Source: Bryobacterales bacterium (lineage in GTDB: Bacteria > Acidobacteriota > Terriglobia > Bryobacterales > Bryobacteraceae). From it: a stretch of 38,647 nucleotides of DNA. A program made the position numbers and the translations under genes. The notes beneath the pieces were generated by a model. That model saw nothing but the letters and a program-made list of their open reading frames with translations, was not told the origin of the DNA and did not search any database. The stretch spans positions 18,743 through 57,389 of the forward strand of contig PMKM01000016.1 of assembly GCA_003157745.1 (NCBI GenBank), read 5' to 3'. Shown piece by piece: positions 17,648-25,933 of this stretch (positions are counted from its first letter, which is position 1; every line of letters begins with the position of its first letter).

Positions 17648-18290
17648 GATACGGCAACGGGACGATGCCTCGGATGCGGCGCGCGTTGCCTGGAAGCAGG
17701 TTCCCCTGTCGGATGCCGACCAGGGGCGGGGCCCCGCGTCGCGACCGCCGGATCCGGCCGAGGCGACTGCGCACCTCGAACAGCAATCTGAGCAAAGGGT
17801 GCGGGAGGCGCACGCGTCGGGGATTCGCGAGGGTGAGGCGGCCGGCAGGAAGCGCGCCGCCGCGGAGGTGGAACCGGTGCTCGAACGGCTGGCGCGATCG
17901 ATCGAGGAACTGGCGGGGCTGCGCGCCAAGATGCGGCGCGAGGCCGAAGCCGACATGCTGCGGCTGGCGCTCGAGATTGCGCGGCGCGTGCTGCGGCGCG
18001 AGATGGGGGTGGATCCGGACGCCCTGCGCGGAGTCGTGGTGGCGGCACTCGAAAAACTGCAAGGCCAGGAGGTCTTCCGCGTCAGGGTGCATCCCTCTCA
18101 TGCCGCGCTGGTGAGCGAACTGCTGCGCAAGAGCGGAACCGCCCAGCCGGTCGAGGTGATCGCGGACGCCTCGCGCGCGCCCGGCGACGCCATCTTCGAA
18201 ACCGAGCGCGGCAATCTGGACGCATCGGTGGACGCGCAGTTGTGCGAGATTGAGCGCGGCTTGGCGGATTGCCTGCGGAGGCGCGGGTGA
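17637..18290 (+). CDS. fliH: Flagellar export apparatus protein FliH
   Basis: This probable FliH is the peripheral stalk-like regulator of the FliI export ATPase. The 217-aa product has a disordered, charged N-terminus, a long alpha-helical Ala/Glu/Arg-rich middle (about residues 50-120) including a GxxxG-like 'GIREGEAAGRKRA' segment, and a C-terminal domain resembling the ATP-synthase E subunit/FliH family ('LRLALEIARRVLRREMGVDPDAL', 'VRVHPSHAALV'). FliH sequences are weakly conserved, so the position between fliG and fliI is important evidence. The start overlaps the end of fliG by 11 bases, and the stop overlaps the fliI GTG start as GTGA. Confidence 0.9.
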   Translation: MSSRIRQRDDASDAARVAWKQVPLSDADQGRGPASRPPDPAEATAHLEQQSEQRVREAHASGIREGEAAGRKRAAAEVEPVLERLARSIEELAGLRAKMRREAEADMLRLALEIARRVLRREMGVDPDALRGVVVAALEKLQGQEVFRVRVHPSHAALVSELLRKSGTAQPVEVIADASRAPGDAIFETERGNLDASVDAQLCEIERGLADCLRRRG

Positions 18291-19648
18291 CGGATTCCAT
18301 TTCGATGGCGCCGTATTTCGCGGAACTCGATCGGCTGTCCCCAATGCGCTCGACGGGGCGAGTGACCGAGCTGGTCGGTCTGCTGATCGAGTCGCACGGG
18401 CCTAACGTGGCGGTCGGCGATTTTTGCGAGCTCGAAGCCACCGGCGGGCGCCGGATTCGCGCCCAGGTGATCGGCTTTCGCAACGGACGCGTGCTTTCGA
18501 TGCCGCTCGAAGAGATCGACGGGCTCCAGTTGGGCGATTTGGTCGTGGCGCGCAGCGAGGAGGCGCGGGTACCCGTCTCGCGGGGACTGCTGGGACGCGT
18601 CATCGATGGCTTCGGGCTGCCGATGGACGACGGCCCGCCCATCGAAGAACAAGCGCAATACAGCCTCTACGGCACGCCGGTCAATCCACTCGAGCGCGAG
18701 CACATCACCGAACCGCTGGTGACCGGCATTCGCGCCATCGACGGGCTTCTGCCCTGCGGCAAAGGCCAGCGCATCGGCATTTTCGGCGGCAGCGGGGTGG
18801 GAAAAAGCACCCTGCTCGGCGCCATGGCGCGCGACAATTCGGCCGACGTCACCGTGATCGGCATGATCGGCGAACGCAATCGCGAAGTGCGCGCGTTCCT
18901 CGAACACGATCTTGGCGCCAAGGGACGCGACCGATCCGTCGTCGTGTGCGCCACCTCCGAGCGCCCGGCGCCGCTGCGCGTGCGCGCCTGTTTTGTCGCG
19001 CTGGCCGTGGCCGAGTACTTCCGCGACCAAGGCGCCAGCGTGCTGTTGGTGATGGATTCGATCACGCGCCTGGCCATGGCGCAGCGGGAAATCGGTCTGG
19101 CGGCCGGCGAACCGCCGAGCCAGAAAGGGTATACGCCTTCCGTCTTCAACCTGCTGCCCAAGGTGCTCGAGCGCGCAGGGAATTTCCGGTGCGGTTCCAT
19201 CACCGGCTTCTTCACCGTGTTGGTGGAAGGCGACGATTTCAACGAGCCGATTTGCGATGCCGCTCGCGGCATCCTGGACGGCCACTTCATTCTCTCGCGC
19301 CAACTGGCCAACCAGGGACACTATCCCGCCATCGACATTCTCCAGTCGGTCAGCCGGTTGGCTACTGCGCTCTCGACTCCGGCGCAGATGGTGGCGGCGC
19401 GCAAGATGCGTCAGGCGCTGTCGGCGTACCGCGACGCGGAGGACCTGATTCAACTGGGGGCCTACGTGGCGGGATCCAATCCCCAGCTCGACACCAGCAT
19501 CCGGCTGCGGCCTGAGTTGATCGCCTTCTTACGGCAGGACAATAATGTATCCGTGCCGCTCAGTGAGACCCTATCGCAAATGGAGGAGCTGGCCAAGAAC
19601 CTGGACGCCGGTGAGCGAGTGGTAGCGACCAGACCGGCAAAGACCTGA
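18287..19648 (+). CDS. fliI: Flagellum-specific export ATPase FliI
   Basis: FliI is the hexameric ATPase that energises the flagellar type III export apparatus. The start is GTG 18287, which overlaps the fliH stop (GTGA) and follows a GGAGG site by about 6 bases; alternative starts are TTG 18269 and ATG 18305. The 453-aa product contains the Walker A loop GGSGVGKST near residues 167-175, the catalytic region 'GMIGERNREVREF'-like, Walker B in 'VLLVMDSITRLAMAQRE', and 'GYTPSVFNLLPKVLERAG', all diagnostic for FliI/SctN rather than F1-beta. The C-terminal helical domain is complete. Confidence 0.97.
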   Translation: MTDSISMAPYFAELDRLSPMRSTGRVTELVGLLIESHGPNVAVGDFCELEATGGRRIRAQVIGFRNGRVLSMPLEEIDGLQLGDLVVARSEEARVPVSRGLLGRVIDGFGLPMDDGPPIEEQAQYSLYGTPVNPLEREHITEPLVTGIRAIDGLLPCGKGQRIGIFGGSGVGKSTLLGAMARDNSADVTVIGMIGERNREVRAFLEHDLGAKGRDRSVVVCATSERPAPLRVRACFVALAVAEYFRDQGASVLLVMDSITRLAMAQREIGLAAGEPPSQKGYTPSVFNLLPKVLERAGNFRCGSITGFFTVLVEGDDFNEPICDAARGILDGHFILSRQLANQGHYPAIDILQSVSRLATALSTPAQMVAARKMRQALSAYRDAEDLIQLGAYVAGSNPQLDTSIRLRPELIAFLRQDNNVSVPLSETLSQMEELAKNLDAGERVVATRPAKT

Positions 19649-19747
19649 CCCGGTGGACGAGACTGCCCGATCCGGCCCGCCCGGAAGGTCGATTGGCAAT
19701 CGCGCGTGTGTCCTGTTATATAACGACGAAGCTGGCGGCAGCCAACC

Positions 19748-20200
19748 ATGAAAGCATTTCGCTTTTCGCTCGAGAAAGCGCTCGACTGGCGCCGTGCCGA
19801 GCTCGATTTGGCGGAACTCAGGTTCCAGCAGTTGACGGCTGCCGTCGCGGCAGTCGACCGTGAGATGGAGGAACTCGAGACGGCCGGCGCCCAAACGGAG
19901 ATCACCGTGCGCGACTGGAGTCCCGTGTCCGGGCACGACTTGGCCGCGCTCGGCAGCTTCCGCCTGCACGTGCGCAAGAAGCGTGTGGATTTAGCAGCGC
20001 GGCGGGTCGAGTGCGTCACTCGCCAGACGGCCGGCCGCTCGGTGATGCTCGAAGCGCGCCGCCGTTTCCGCCTGTTGGAACGCCTCAAGGAGCGCCGCCT
20101 CGCGGAGTGGCGCCTGGCGCTCGATAAGGAACTGCAGGAGTTGGCCTCGGAATCCTACCTCGCGGGTTGGGCGAGGCGAATGCACACCGCCAAGGAGTGA
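19748..20200 (+). CDS. fliJ: Flagellar export chaperone FliJ
   Basis: This probable FliJ is the small coiled-coil protein that inserts into the FliI ring, like the gamma subunit of F1. The 150-aa product is almost entirely charged helix (for instance FSLEKALDWRRAELDLAELRF near the start and LEARRRFRLLERLKERRLAEW near the end), which is the expected antiparallel coiled coil. Primary sequence is poorly conserved, but the N-terminal 'F-F-LEKALDWR' pattern and the position 100 bases after fliI support the call. It is the last recognisable flagellar gene here; fliK, the hook genes and the export-gate genes are absent. Confidence 0.85.
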   Translation: MKAFRFSLEKALDWRRAELDLAELRFQQLTAAVAAVDREMEELETAGAQTEITVRDWSPVSGHDLAALGSFRLHVRKKRVDLAARRVECVTRQTAGRSVMLEARRRFRLLERLKERRLAEWRLALDKELQELASESYLAGWARRMHTAKE

Positions 20201-20795
20201 TCGCGGATCGGCGACGCAAGCCGGCGCGCAAAGGCGCTCGCACCGGCAGCCCGCCCACTGTCGAATGAAGGAGACTCTCGGGCTGGCCCGCCCTGCCGCG
20301 TTTCGTCCTCCACTGAGAGGCCTCGGGTCCACTGTCTCCGTAACACGCAAGTCAGATCGGGGATCTCATGTCGATCCGGGCGACTGGGAGCATCATCACG
20401 AGGACCCCGATGCAGCCATCGTCGCGTCGGGGAACTGCGTGATAACGGGACCACGCTCTTGGAAAGCCCGATATGGGCCTTCGCCGCTTCGAATTGTTGT
20501 GCCGGCGCCCGAGGCAATTAGCACCTCAGTAAGTACCTCGCCCAAAACCCACGCGCTCCCGCCGATCCGCATACTGCCTCCAGCGTGCTGGGTCACCGTC
20601 CGGAATAGCTTGGCATTTCGGCTTACCGACATCGAAACCGACGGACATATGCCGACTGCCGGCCCGCGTGGGGCTTCTCGAAATTCCCCTGTGCCCGCGA
20701 ATCTGACGCGGTGCACTCGGATAGGCTTGCGCTGTGCAACGCCCCTTGGACGCAAGCCGACATCAGTGGCTTTCCCGCGCTTATCATGAACTGGC
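20201..20795 (+). other. Intergenic region with repeat copy A
   Basis: No supported gene lies in these ~600 bp. Long open frames occur on both strands, but substitutions between the two repeat copies do not favour synonymous positions in either frame I tested. The main content is repeat copy A (20461-20606). The rest has no feature that I recognise. Confidence 0.5.
20461..20606 (+). repeat. 146-bp imperfect direct repeat, copy A
   Basis: This segment aligns end to end, with few gaps, to 22147-22292. The right-hand 60 bases (20547-20606 against 22233-22292) differ at only about seven positions, beginning with ACCCACGCGCTCCC in both. The left part is more diverged. The two copies bracket the VOC-PP2C gene. 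Whether this is a mobile non-coding element or a decayed gene fragment cannot be decided by eye. Confidence 0.65.
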
Positions 20796-22085
20796 ATGGG
20801 AAGCTCCTCCACTGCGCCGGGATGGAGCGGGGTGCATCACAGTGCAGAGGAACGCCGCCCCCATCTGGGCGTTCACGCAATCAGCATTTACGTTCGAGAT
20901 CAGGCTCGGAGCCTCCGGTTTTAGCGGGATCAGCTTGGATTCGATTTGGCTTTCGATGCAGAGCTTCCATCCGGCGAACGGTGGATCGCGGTGGCCCCTT
21001 CCGACGGCAGCGCGCTGCTTAGCCTGATCGCGCCGAAGCCCGAATCACGAGAGTATCCCCTCATCGGACGGCCCACCGGGATCGTCTTTGTGACGGAGGA
21101 TGTCCCCGTTAAGTACGCCGAGTGGCCTCGTCGCGGAGTCCGGTTTCTTTATACGCCGCGCCTGAGGCGGGTCAAGAATGAGCGCCCGCCGCTGGCCACT
21201 CGGATGCGTCTCGAAGAAGAGAACGCGGCTTGGGGCGGAGTGTTTACGCACTTCAAGGATCCGGACGGCAACTCGTTCGCACTGGTCGGGATCGATGCAG
21301 TCTCCCGGGAAATTGAAGCGCAGCGTCGCCTGGTGGCGGAAAAGCGCGAGGTGGAGCGCCGCGCCGCACAGGAGCTCGAAATTGCCAAACAGGTGCAGGC
21401 AAGGCTTTTCCCTCAAGTCCCGCCAGCGATTAGAACGTTCGAATACTCGGGAACCTGCATCCAGACCCGCCAGGTTGGCGGGGACTATTTCGATTTCCTG
21501 GACCTCGGTGGAGGGCGTTTCGGGCTGGTAACGGGAGATGTCGCCGGCAAGGGAATCGCCGCGGCTTTGCTGATGGCGAATCTCCAGGCGAACCTCCAGA
21601 TTCAGTGTGAGATGCCGTGGAGTCAACCCCGAGAACTGCTGCGATCTGTAACCCAGGTATTCCACAAGTACACAATCGAGAGCGCCTACGCAACGTTGTC
21701 TTTCGCGGAGTATGACGACGAAGAGCGGCGGTTACGATATGCAAATTGCGGCCACCTTCCTCCACTTCTCCTGCGGAGCGACAACACCCTGGATCGTCTC
21801 GAGTCAACCGGTACTGTGCTGGGCCTGTTCGACGACTGGGATTGCCTGGTGGAGGAACGAACTCTCTGCCAGGGAGACACCCTGGCAATCTATACCGATG
21901 GAATCACCGAGGCGTTCAACGGCGCAGACGGAGAATTTGGAGAACAGCGCCTGATCGATTCGCTGCGGCGACATCGACAACTGCCCACACAAGACATCAT
22001 CTCGGCCATTGTCGATGAAGTCCGCCAATTCAGTGGGCATGAACAGGACGACGACATCACTTTGACCACTGCCAAGTGCCGATGA
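20796..22085 (+). pseudogene. VOC-PP2C (SpoIIE-type) phosphatase gene with in-frame TAG
   Basis: This is an acidobacterial-type fusion of an N-terminal VOC (glyoxalase-fold) domain to a PP2C/SpoIIE serine phosphatase. From ATG 20796 the frame gives a recognisable VOC start (HAISIYVRDQARSLRF), then TAG at 20922-20924, then RDQLGFD and the rest of the VOC domain without a frameshift. Where this family has an aromatic residue (F-[FY]-x-D), the stop stands. Downstream are a short coiled coil (ELEIAKQVQARLFPQ), then PP2C motifs GGDYFDF, GDVAGKGIAAALL, YANCGHLPPLL, YTDGITEAF and DDITL, all intact, to a normal end at 22085. A TTG at 20946 could start a 379-aa product lacking the first VOC strand. 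The rest of the frame has no other damage, so the mutation is recent, or a sequencing error, or read through. Confidence 0.85.
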
Positions 22086-22405
22086 GATCAAACCGTTACC
22101 TTTGAATTCGTCGAGCTTCGAGCCATGGCTGTGCCTGGGGCCACATGGAAGCCAGAATATGGTTCTCCGTCGGTTCGAATAGGTGTGCCGCGCCTGGGGC
22201 AATTGGCCAGCCCAATAAGTCACCTTACCGAAACCCACGCGCTCCCGGCGATCCGCACCCTGTCTCCGGCGTGCTGGGTCACCATCCGAAATGGGCGTTT
22301 CTCAGTCAATTAGCTCCCCCTCGTCCCCGGCGAGCAATTGTCGGCACTGGTATGCTGAGGCGTCACCAACGAGAAGTTGCCGTGAAAGAGGTAGAGTTGT
22401 ATTAG
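22086..22405 (+). other. Intergenic region with repeat copy B
   Basis: This 320-bp gap lies between the phosphatase gene and the propeller gene. It contains repeat copy B (22147-22292). The remaining ~110 bp before ATG 22406 should hold the promoter of the propeller gene, but I see no convincing -35/-10 pair. Confidence 0.45.
22147..22292 (+). repeat. 146-bp imperfect direct repeat, copy B
   Basis: This is the partner of 20461-20606, equal in length and in the same orientation. Identity is highest in the right-hand 60 bases (22233-22292). In the plus frame both copies can be read as similar peptides (THALP-IR-L-PACWVT-RN), but several base differences change amino acids and no complete open frame links to a start or a domain. 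I treat it as non-coding or decayed. Confidence 0.65.
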
Positions 22406-24544
22406 ATGTTGCCTTCGGGAAAGGACCGGGATTCTCTTCCGCGGGCGGGGAGAGCTTGGGCAGCGACTCCCTGTTCTCGACGACGCTCTCTCGGGAATAT
22501 CTTGCGCACAACTTCACGCCTTAGGATCGAGCCTTGGGTGCTCCTCTTCATTCTCGTAAACGGGTGTGGCTTATCGAGAGGGACGGCCCAAGTAATGACC
22601 GGCTCGCCAGTTGGGGGAGGCCCGCCAGGCGGCGCCGTGGAGGCGATCGTTCTCGATCCCAAGGACCCTGCCACAATGTACGCCTCCACAAACTGGAGCG
22701 GGGTTTTCAAGAGCACCGACGGCGGAGAGAGCTGGACGGCAATCAATTCGGGTCTTGCAGATTCGGCGGTCTACTCTCTCGCGATCTCGCCGTCGGACAA
22801 TAAGACAGTTTATGCAGGAGCGCGTAGCGGAGTGTTCAAAACCGTCGACGGAGGAAGACGCTGGACCTCTGAGAGCAACGGCCTTCCGAAAGCGCTTGGG
22901 GGCACGCTTGTCGAGATGCTGGCAGTCGACCCGAAGAATCCGGAGATCGCTTACGCAGGCACCTTCGACAAGATCTACAAGACCATCAATGGGGCAGCGA
23001 GTTGGACCGCGATTCTCTCGCACCCAATGGTAACCCAAACATCGCGCTTTGGAGCCCTGGCCCTCGATCCGTCCCACCCGGCCACAATCTTTGTAGCAGC
23101 TTCGGATCGCGGGTTGTTTAAGAGTGCCGACGGCGGGAGGAATTGGAGGGTCATCACCACCGGTTTTGAAGTCGAAAGCGTATTGTTGGCCCCTTCCGAT
23201 TCAAAGGTGATCTACACATCGGATCACGCTGGCAAGCTACTTAGGAGCGGCGACGCAGGAAATACCTGGGTTCCGGCTAACTCCGGCCTCCCAGCCACCT
23301 ACGTTTTGACGCTGGCAGCGAATCCCGGAGATTCCAGGACCCTGTACGCCGCTAGCTACGAAGGTCGACTCTTCAAGAGCACCAACAGCGGCGAGATCTG
23401 GACGGGAGTTACTGCCCGCATCAGCAACACCGAGACGAAGGCGCTATTGGTGGACCCAGTTCACCCTGATACACTCTATGCCGGTACCGGGCGAGGCGTC
23501 CTGAGGAGTGAAGACGGAGGTAAGACTTGGAGGTCCACGAACTCCGGTATTACGAACTCCAACATCTCCGCGATTGCTCTCGCTCCTTCCCAATCCAGCG
23601 TGCTTTACGTGGGAGCATACGGCGGCGGCATCACCAAGAGCAGTGACGGAGGTGCGAGTTGGACTCCGGTCAATACGGGCCTTGCCTCTGACAATGTTTA
23701 CGCTCTAGCGATCGATCCTTTGGACGCCGCCAGAGTCTACGCCGGAGCTTATGGCGGGATCTTCAGGAGCACCAATGGCGGAGCAACTTGGTCTGAGGTT
23801 AAAGCGCTGCCAGCTATGGCCATTTGCAGCCTGCTTATTGATCGCTCGAACCCGGCGGTGCTCTACGCCACCACTACTGCCGATGGCAAGGCGTTCAAGA
23901 GCACGAATGGTGGCGATAGCTGGGACGAGATCCGCTTTGGGTTTCCAAGAACCGGTGGTTGCGGGCTTGTGATGAATCCGGCTAACCCGACTATCCTGTA
24001 CGCCAGCACGTACGATGCGGCGACGATCGGAATGTTGAAAAGCACCGATGCCGGTAAGACCTGGCACAGGGACGCCACGGATTACAGGACATTTGGCTGG
24101 GTCTGGCAAGAGACCGCGGTACTGACGATGGAACCGGCTGACCCGAACACGCTGTACGCTGCCTCCTTTGCCGGGATCTTCAAGAGCACAGATCGCGGGA
24201 CAACGTGGGTTCACACGGTCTCCCCGCCCAGAGGTCTTGAACGCCTCGTCCTCGATCCGACAAATCCCAATACCATCTACGGCCAGGGGGGCAGAGTCTC
24301 CGGCGAAGGGCGCGGAGCTCTCAAGAGCACCGATGGCGGAAAGAGATGGAAACCGATCAATTCCGGTCTTGCCGATCCTGGTGCGGTTCGCAGCTTAGTG
24401 GTTGACCCGGCCGATTCGAGCACACTGTATGTCGGCACGACACGTGGTGTTTTCAAGACCACGAACGGTGGGGATAGCTGGGCTCCGACCAGTTCCAAGG
24501 AACTGATAGACGATTCACTGAAGCCAAACCCACCAAAACCGTAG
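22406..24544 (+). CDS. Secreted BNR/sortilin-type beta-propeller protein
   Basis: This predicted exported protein of up to 712 aa is built almost entirely of a ~45-50 residue repeat with the consensus 'DP.NP.TLYAGT..GVFKSTDGG.SW...NSGL'. That is the BNR/Ycf48/sortilin (VPS10-like) propeller pattern with Asp-box-like S-T-D-G-G-x-S/T-W turns. I count about 13-14 units, enough for one large or two propellers. A hydrophobic segment (PWVLLFILVNGCGLS, about residues 45-60) suggests a signal peptide or lipoprotein-like anchor, so the true start may be downstream of ATG 22406, for example TTG 22502. No catalytic residues are recognised, and the ligand is unknown. Genes of this type are numerous in soil Acidobacteria. 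Confidence 0.85.
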   Translation: MLPSGKDRDSLPRAGRAWAATPCSRRRSLGNILRTTSRLRIEPWVLLFILVNGCGLSRGTAQVMTGSPVGGGPPGGAVEAIVLDPKDPATMYASTNWSGVFKSTDGGESWTAINSGLADSAVYSLAISPSDNKTVYAGARSGVFKTVDGGRRWTSESNGLPKALGGTLVEMLAVDPKNPEIAYAGTFDKIYKTINGAASWTAILSHPMVTQTSRFGALALDPSHPATIFVAASDRGLFKSADGGRNWRVITTGFEVESVLLAPSDSKVIYTSDHAGKLLRSGDAGNTWVPANSGLPATYVLTLAANPGDSRTLYAASYEGRLFKSTNSGEIWTGVTARISNTETKALLVDPVHPDTLYAGTGRGVLRSEDGGKTWRSTNSGITNSNISAIALAPSQSSVLYVGAYGGGITKSSDGGASWTPVNTGLASDNVYALAIDPLDAARVYAGAYGGIFRSTNGGATWSEVKALPAMAICSLLIDRSNPAVLYATTTADGKAFKSTNGGDSWDEIRFGFPRTGGCGLVMNPANPTILYASTYDAATIGMLKSTDAGKTWHRDATDYRTFGWVWQETAVLTMEPADPNTLYAASFAGIFKSTDRGTTWVHTVSPPRGLERLVLDPTNPNTIYGQGGRVSGEGRGALKSTDGGKRWKPINSGLADPGAVRSLVVDPADSSTLYVGTTRGVFKTTNGGDSWAPTSSKELIDDSLKPNPPKP

Positions 24545-24703
24545 CAGCACCGCCTGGGCGCTGTGCTCCTCTGCGCTCGGCCAATCCGTTGCCCAAAGGG
24601 GTTGATTCAAATTGACGGGGTGTCCCCCAATCGCGAACCAACCCGCTCCCGCCTCCCGCGACCGACTTCAATTGCACAGAACACACCCGAGCGGTCGCAC
24701 GCG

Positions 24704-25264
24704 CTATCCGAACACCATATGCCCGGGCTCGATCTTCTGCGCGGCGCACCATTCCAAGTACAGGCGGCCATAGCTGGCGGTGATGTAGTCGCGCTCGCTG
24801 AAACCAAGACGGCGGGCTGCGCGGTCGATCCAGCGCGGACTGCCTTCGAGTTCCATATAGACGCCAATCGGCGTCTCATCGAGTGTGGCCATGCCGGACG
24901 TGCCGGGAAGGCGGAATTCGGTGCGGTACTTCTCGTAGCGAAACGTGGGCCGGTACCCCAGCCGCTCGAGAATCGTGCCGCAGGTGGCGGCACTCGATAC
25001 GGCGATTTCCAGTTCCTCGCGGGTCTTGTGTTTGGCCGCGACCGGCGGGCCCTTGAAGGTGAAGCTGTTTGCCCCGGCGGTTTCGCGCACGCGCAGCAGC
25101 AGGCTCGCCTGTCGCAGACCGCCGCCCGCCGTATCGAACACCGTATTGGCCTCGAAGACGCGGCGCCGCGACACGCGGAACCCGGCGCGGCGCAGCAGGC
25201 GCCGCGCAGCAGCTGCGTCCGTCACCGCTAGCTTGATTTCGATTTCCTGGGTTCCGCCGTGCAT
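24704..25264 (-). CDS. CYTH domain protein (class IV adenylate cyclase/thiamine-triphosphatase fold)
   Basis: The 186-aa product begins with the CYTH signature E-x-E-x-K (E7, E9, K11 in QEIEIKLAV), which binds triphosphate and metal in the tunnel fold. Further conserved charged positions are in 'LLRVRET', 'FTFKGP', 'REELEIAV', 'YEKYRTEF' and 'MATLDETPIGVYMELEG'. The family hydrolyses or cyclises triphosphorylated substrates: ThTP, inorganic triphosphate, or ATP to cAMP. The exact substrate cannot be told from sequence. The start ATG is 6 bases beyond the stop of the DUF2203 gene, so the two are probably co-transcribed. Confidence 0.9.
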   Translation of the reverse strand: MHGGTQEIEIKLAVTDAAAARRLLRRAGFRVSRRRVFEANTVFDTAGGGLRQASLLLRVRETAGANSFTFKGPPVAAKHKTREELEIAVSSAATCGTILERLGYRPTFRYEKYRTEFRLPGTSGMATLDETPIGVYMELEGSPRWIDRAARRLGFSERDYITASYGRLYLEWCAAQKIEPGHMVFG

Positions 25265-25270
25265 GTGGGC

Positions 25271-25702
25271 TCAGTCGCCGCTGTGGTTATCGAGAAAATC
25301 GCGGTCCACCGGCTTGCGTCCGCGGAATCCTTCGTCCACGCCGTGCCAGAAAGCGATGCCCGGCTCGCCCAGCCGCCAGCATAGGTACACTTCATCGCCG
25401 CGCAGCAGCGTCGGAAAGTCGATCAGGCCGGTCTCCAGATCCTTGATCACGCAGCCCAGCCCCTGCACCTGTTCGATAGCAGTGCGCAGATGGGACGCCG
25501 CGGCATCGCTCCGCGTCCGAACCGCCACCACTCGCTCCCGGTCCAGGGTCACGCCGCCCATCAGGGCGACGCGTTCGCGGTATTCCGCCAGTTCGCCCTG
25601 CGCCCGGTCGAGATCGCCCTTCAGGTCGATCGCACTCCGTAACAACGGCTCGACTCGCGTAAGTAACCGCTCGGCTTCGGCCAGAGTGAAGCGTTTCGAC
25701 AT
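25271..25702 (-). CDS. DUF2203 family protein
   Basis: This is a 143-aa conserved protein of unknown function. The ATG at 25702 is chosen because family similarity begins at MSKRFTLAEAERLLTRVEPLL; the frame is open further upstream. The N-terminal half is helical (a likely coiled coil over residues ~5-50). The C-terminal half has the family pattern 'GCVIKDLETGLIDFPTLLRGDEVYLCWRLGEPGIAFWHGVDEGFRGRKP', seen here as LIDFP, EVYLCWRLGE and FWH..DEGF. It is the first gene of a likely two-gene operon with the CYTH protein. No function is claimed. Confidence 0.9.
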   Translation of the reverse strand: MSKRFTLAEAERLLTRVEPLLRSAIDLKGDLDRAQGELAEYRERVALMGGVTLDRERVVAVRTRSDAAASHLRTAIEQVQGLGCVIKDLETGLIDFPTLLRGDEVYLCWRLGEPGIAFWHGVDEGFRGRKPVDRDFLDNHSGD

Positions 25703-25933
25703 GGTCTCGATCGGCTGGCCGCGCACCTGGTCTGGAGACCATTGGCGGCGGGTTGTCTTCAGTATACCGCCGGCGCGCAGCCAGGACTCTTGCCGGAGAA
25801 TCGCCCAATATTTAATGATGCCGCGGTCGCCGGCCACGGTCAAAACCGCTCACTCCCTCCGCGGCAGCACGAACCGGGACTACACCCGGCCCGGGAGACT
25901 GCGGACAGTAGGTTGGACGGAACGGTATGCCGT

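Noticed and set aside
20265-20789. 174-codon plus-strand frame covering repeat copy A
   Set aside because: No domain is recognised. Differences from repeat copy B do not concentrate at third positions, and the opposite strand has an equally long open frame.
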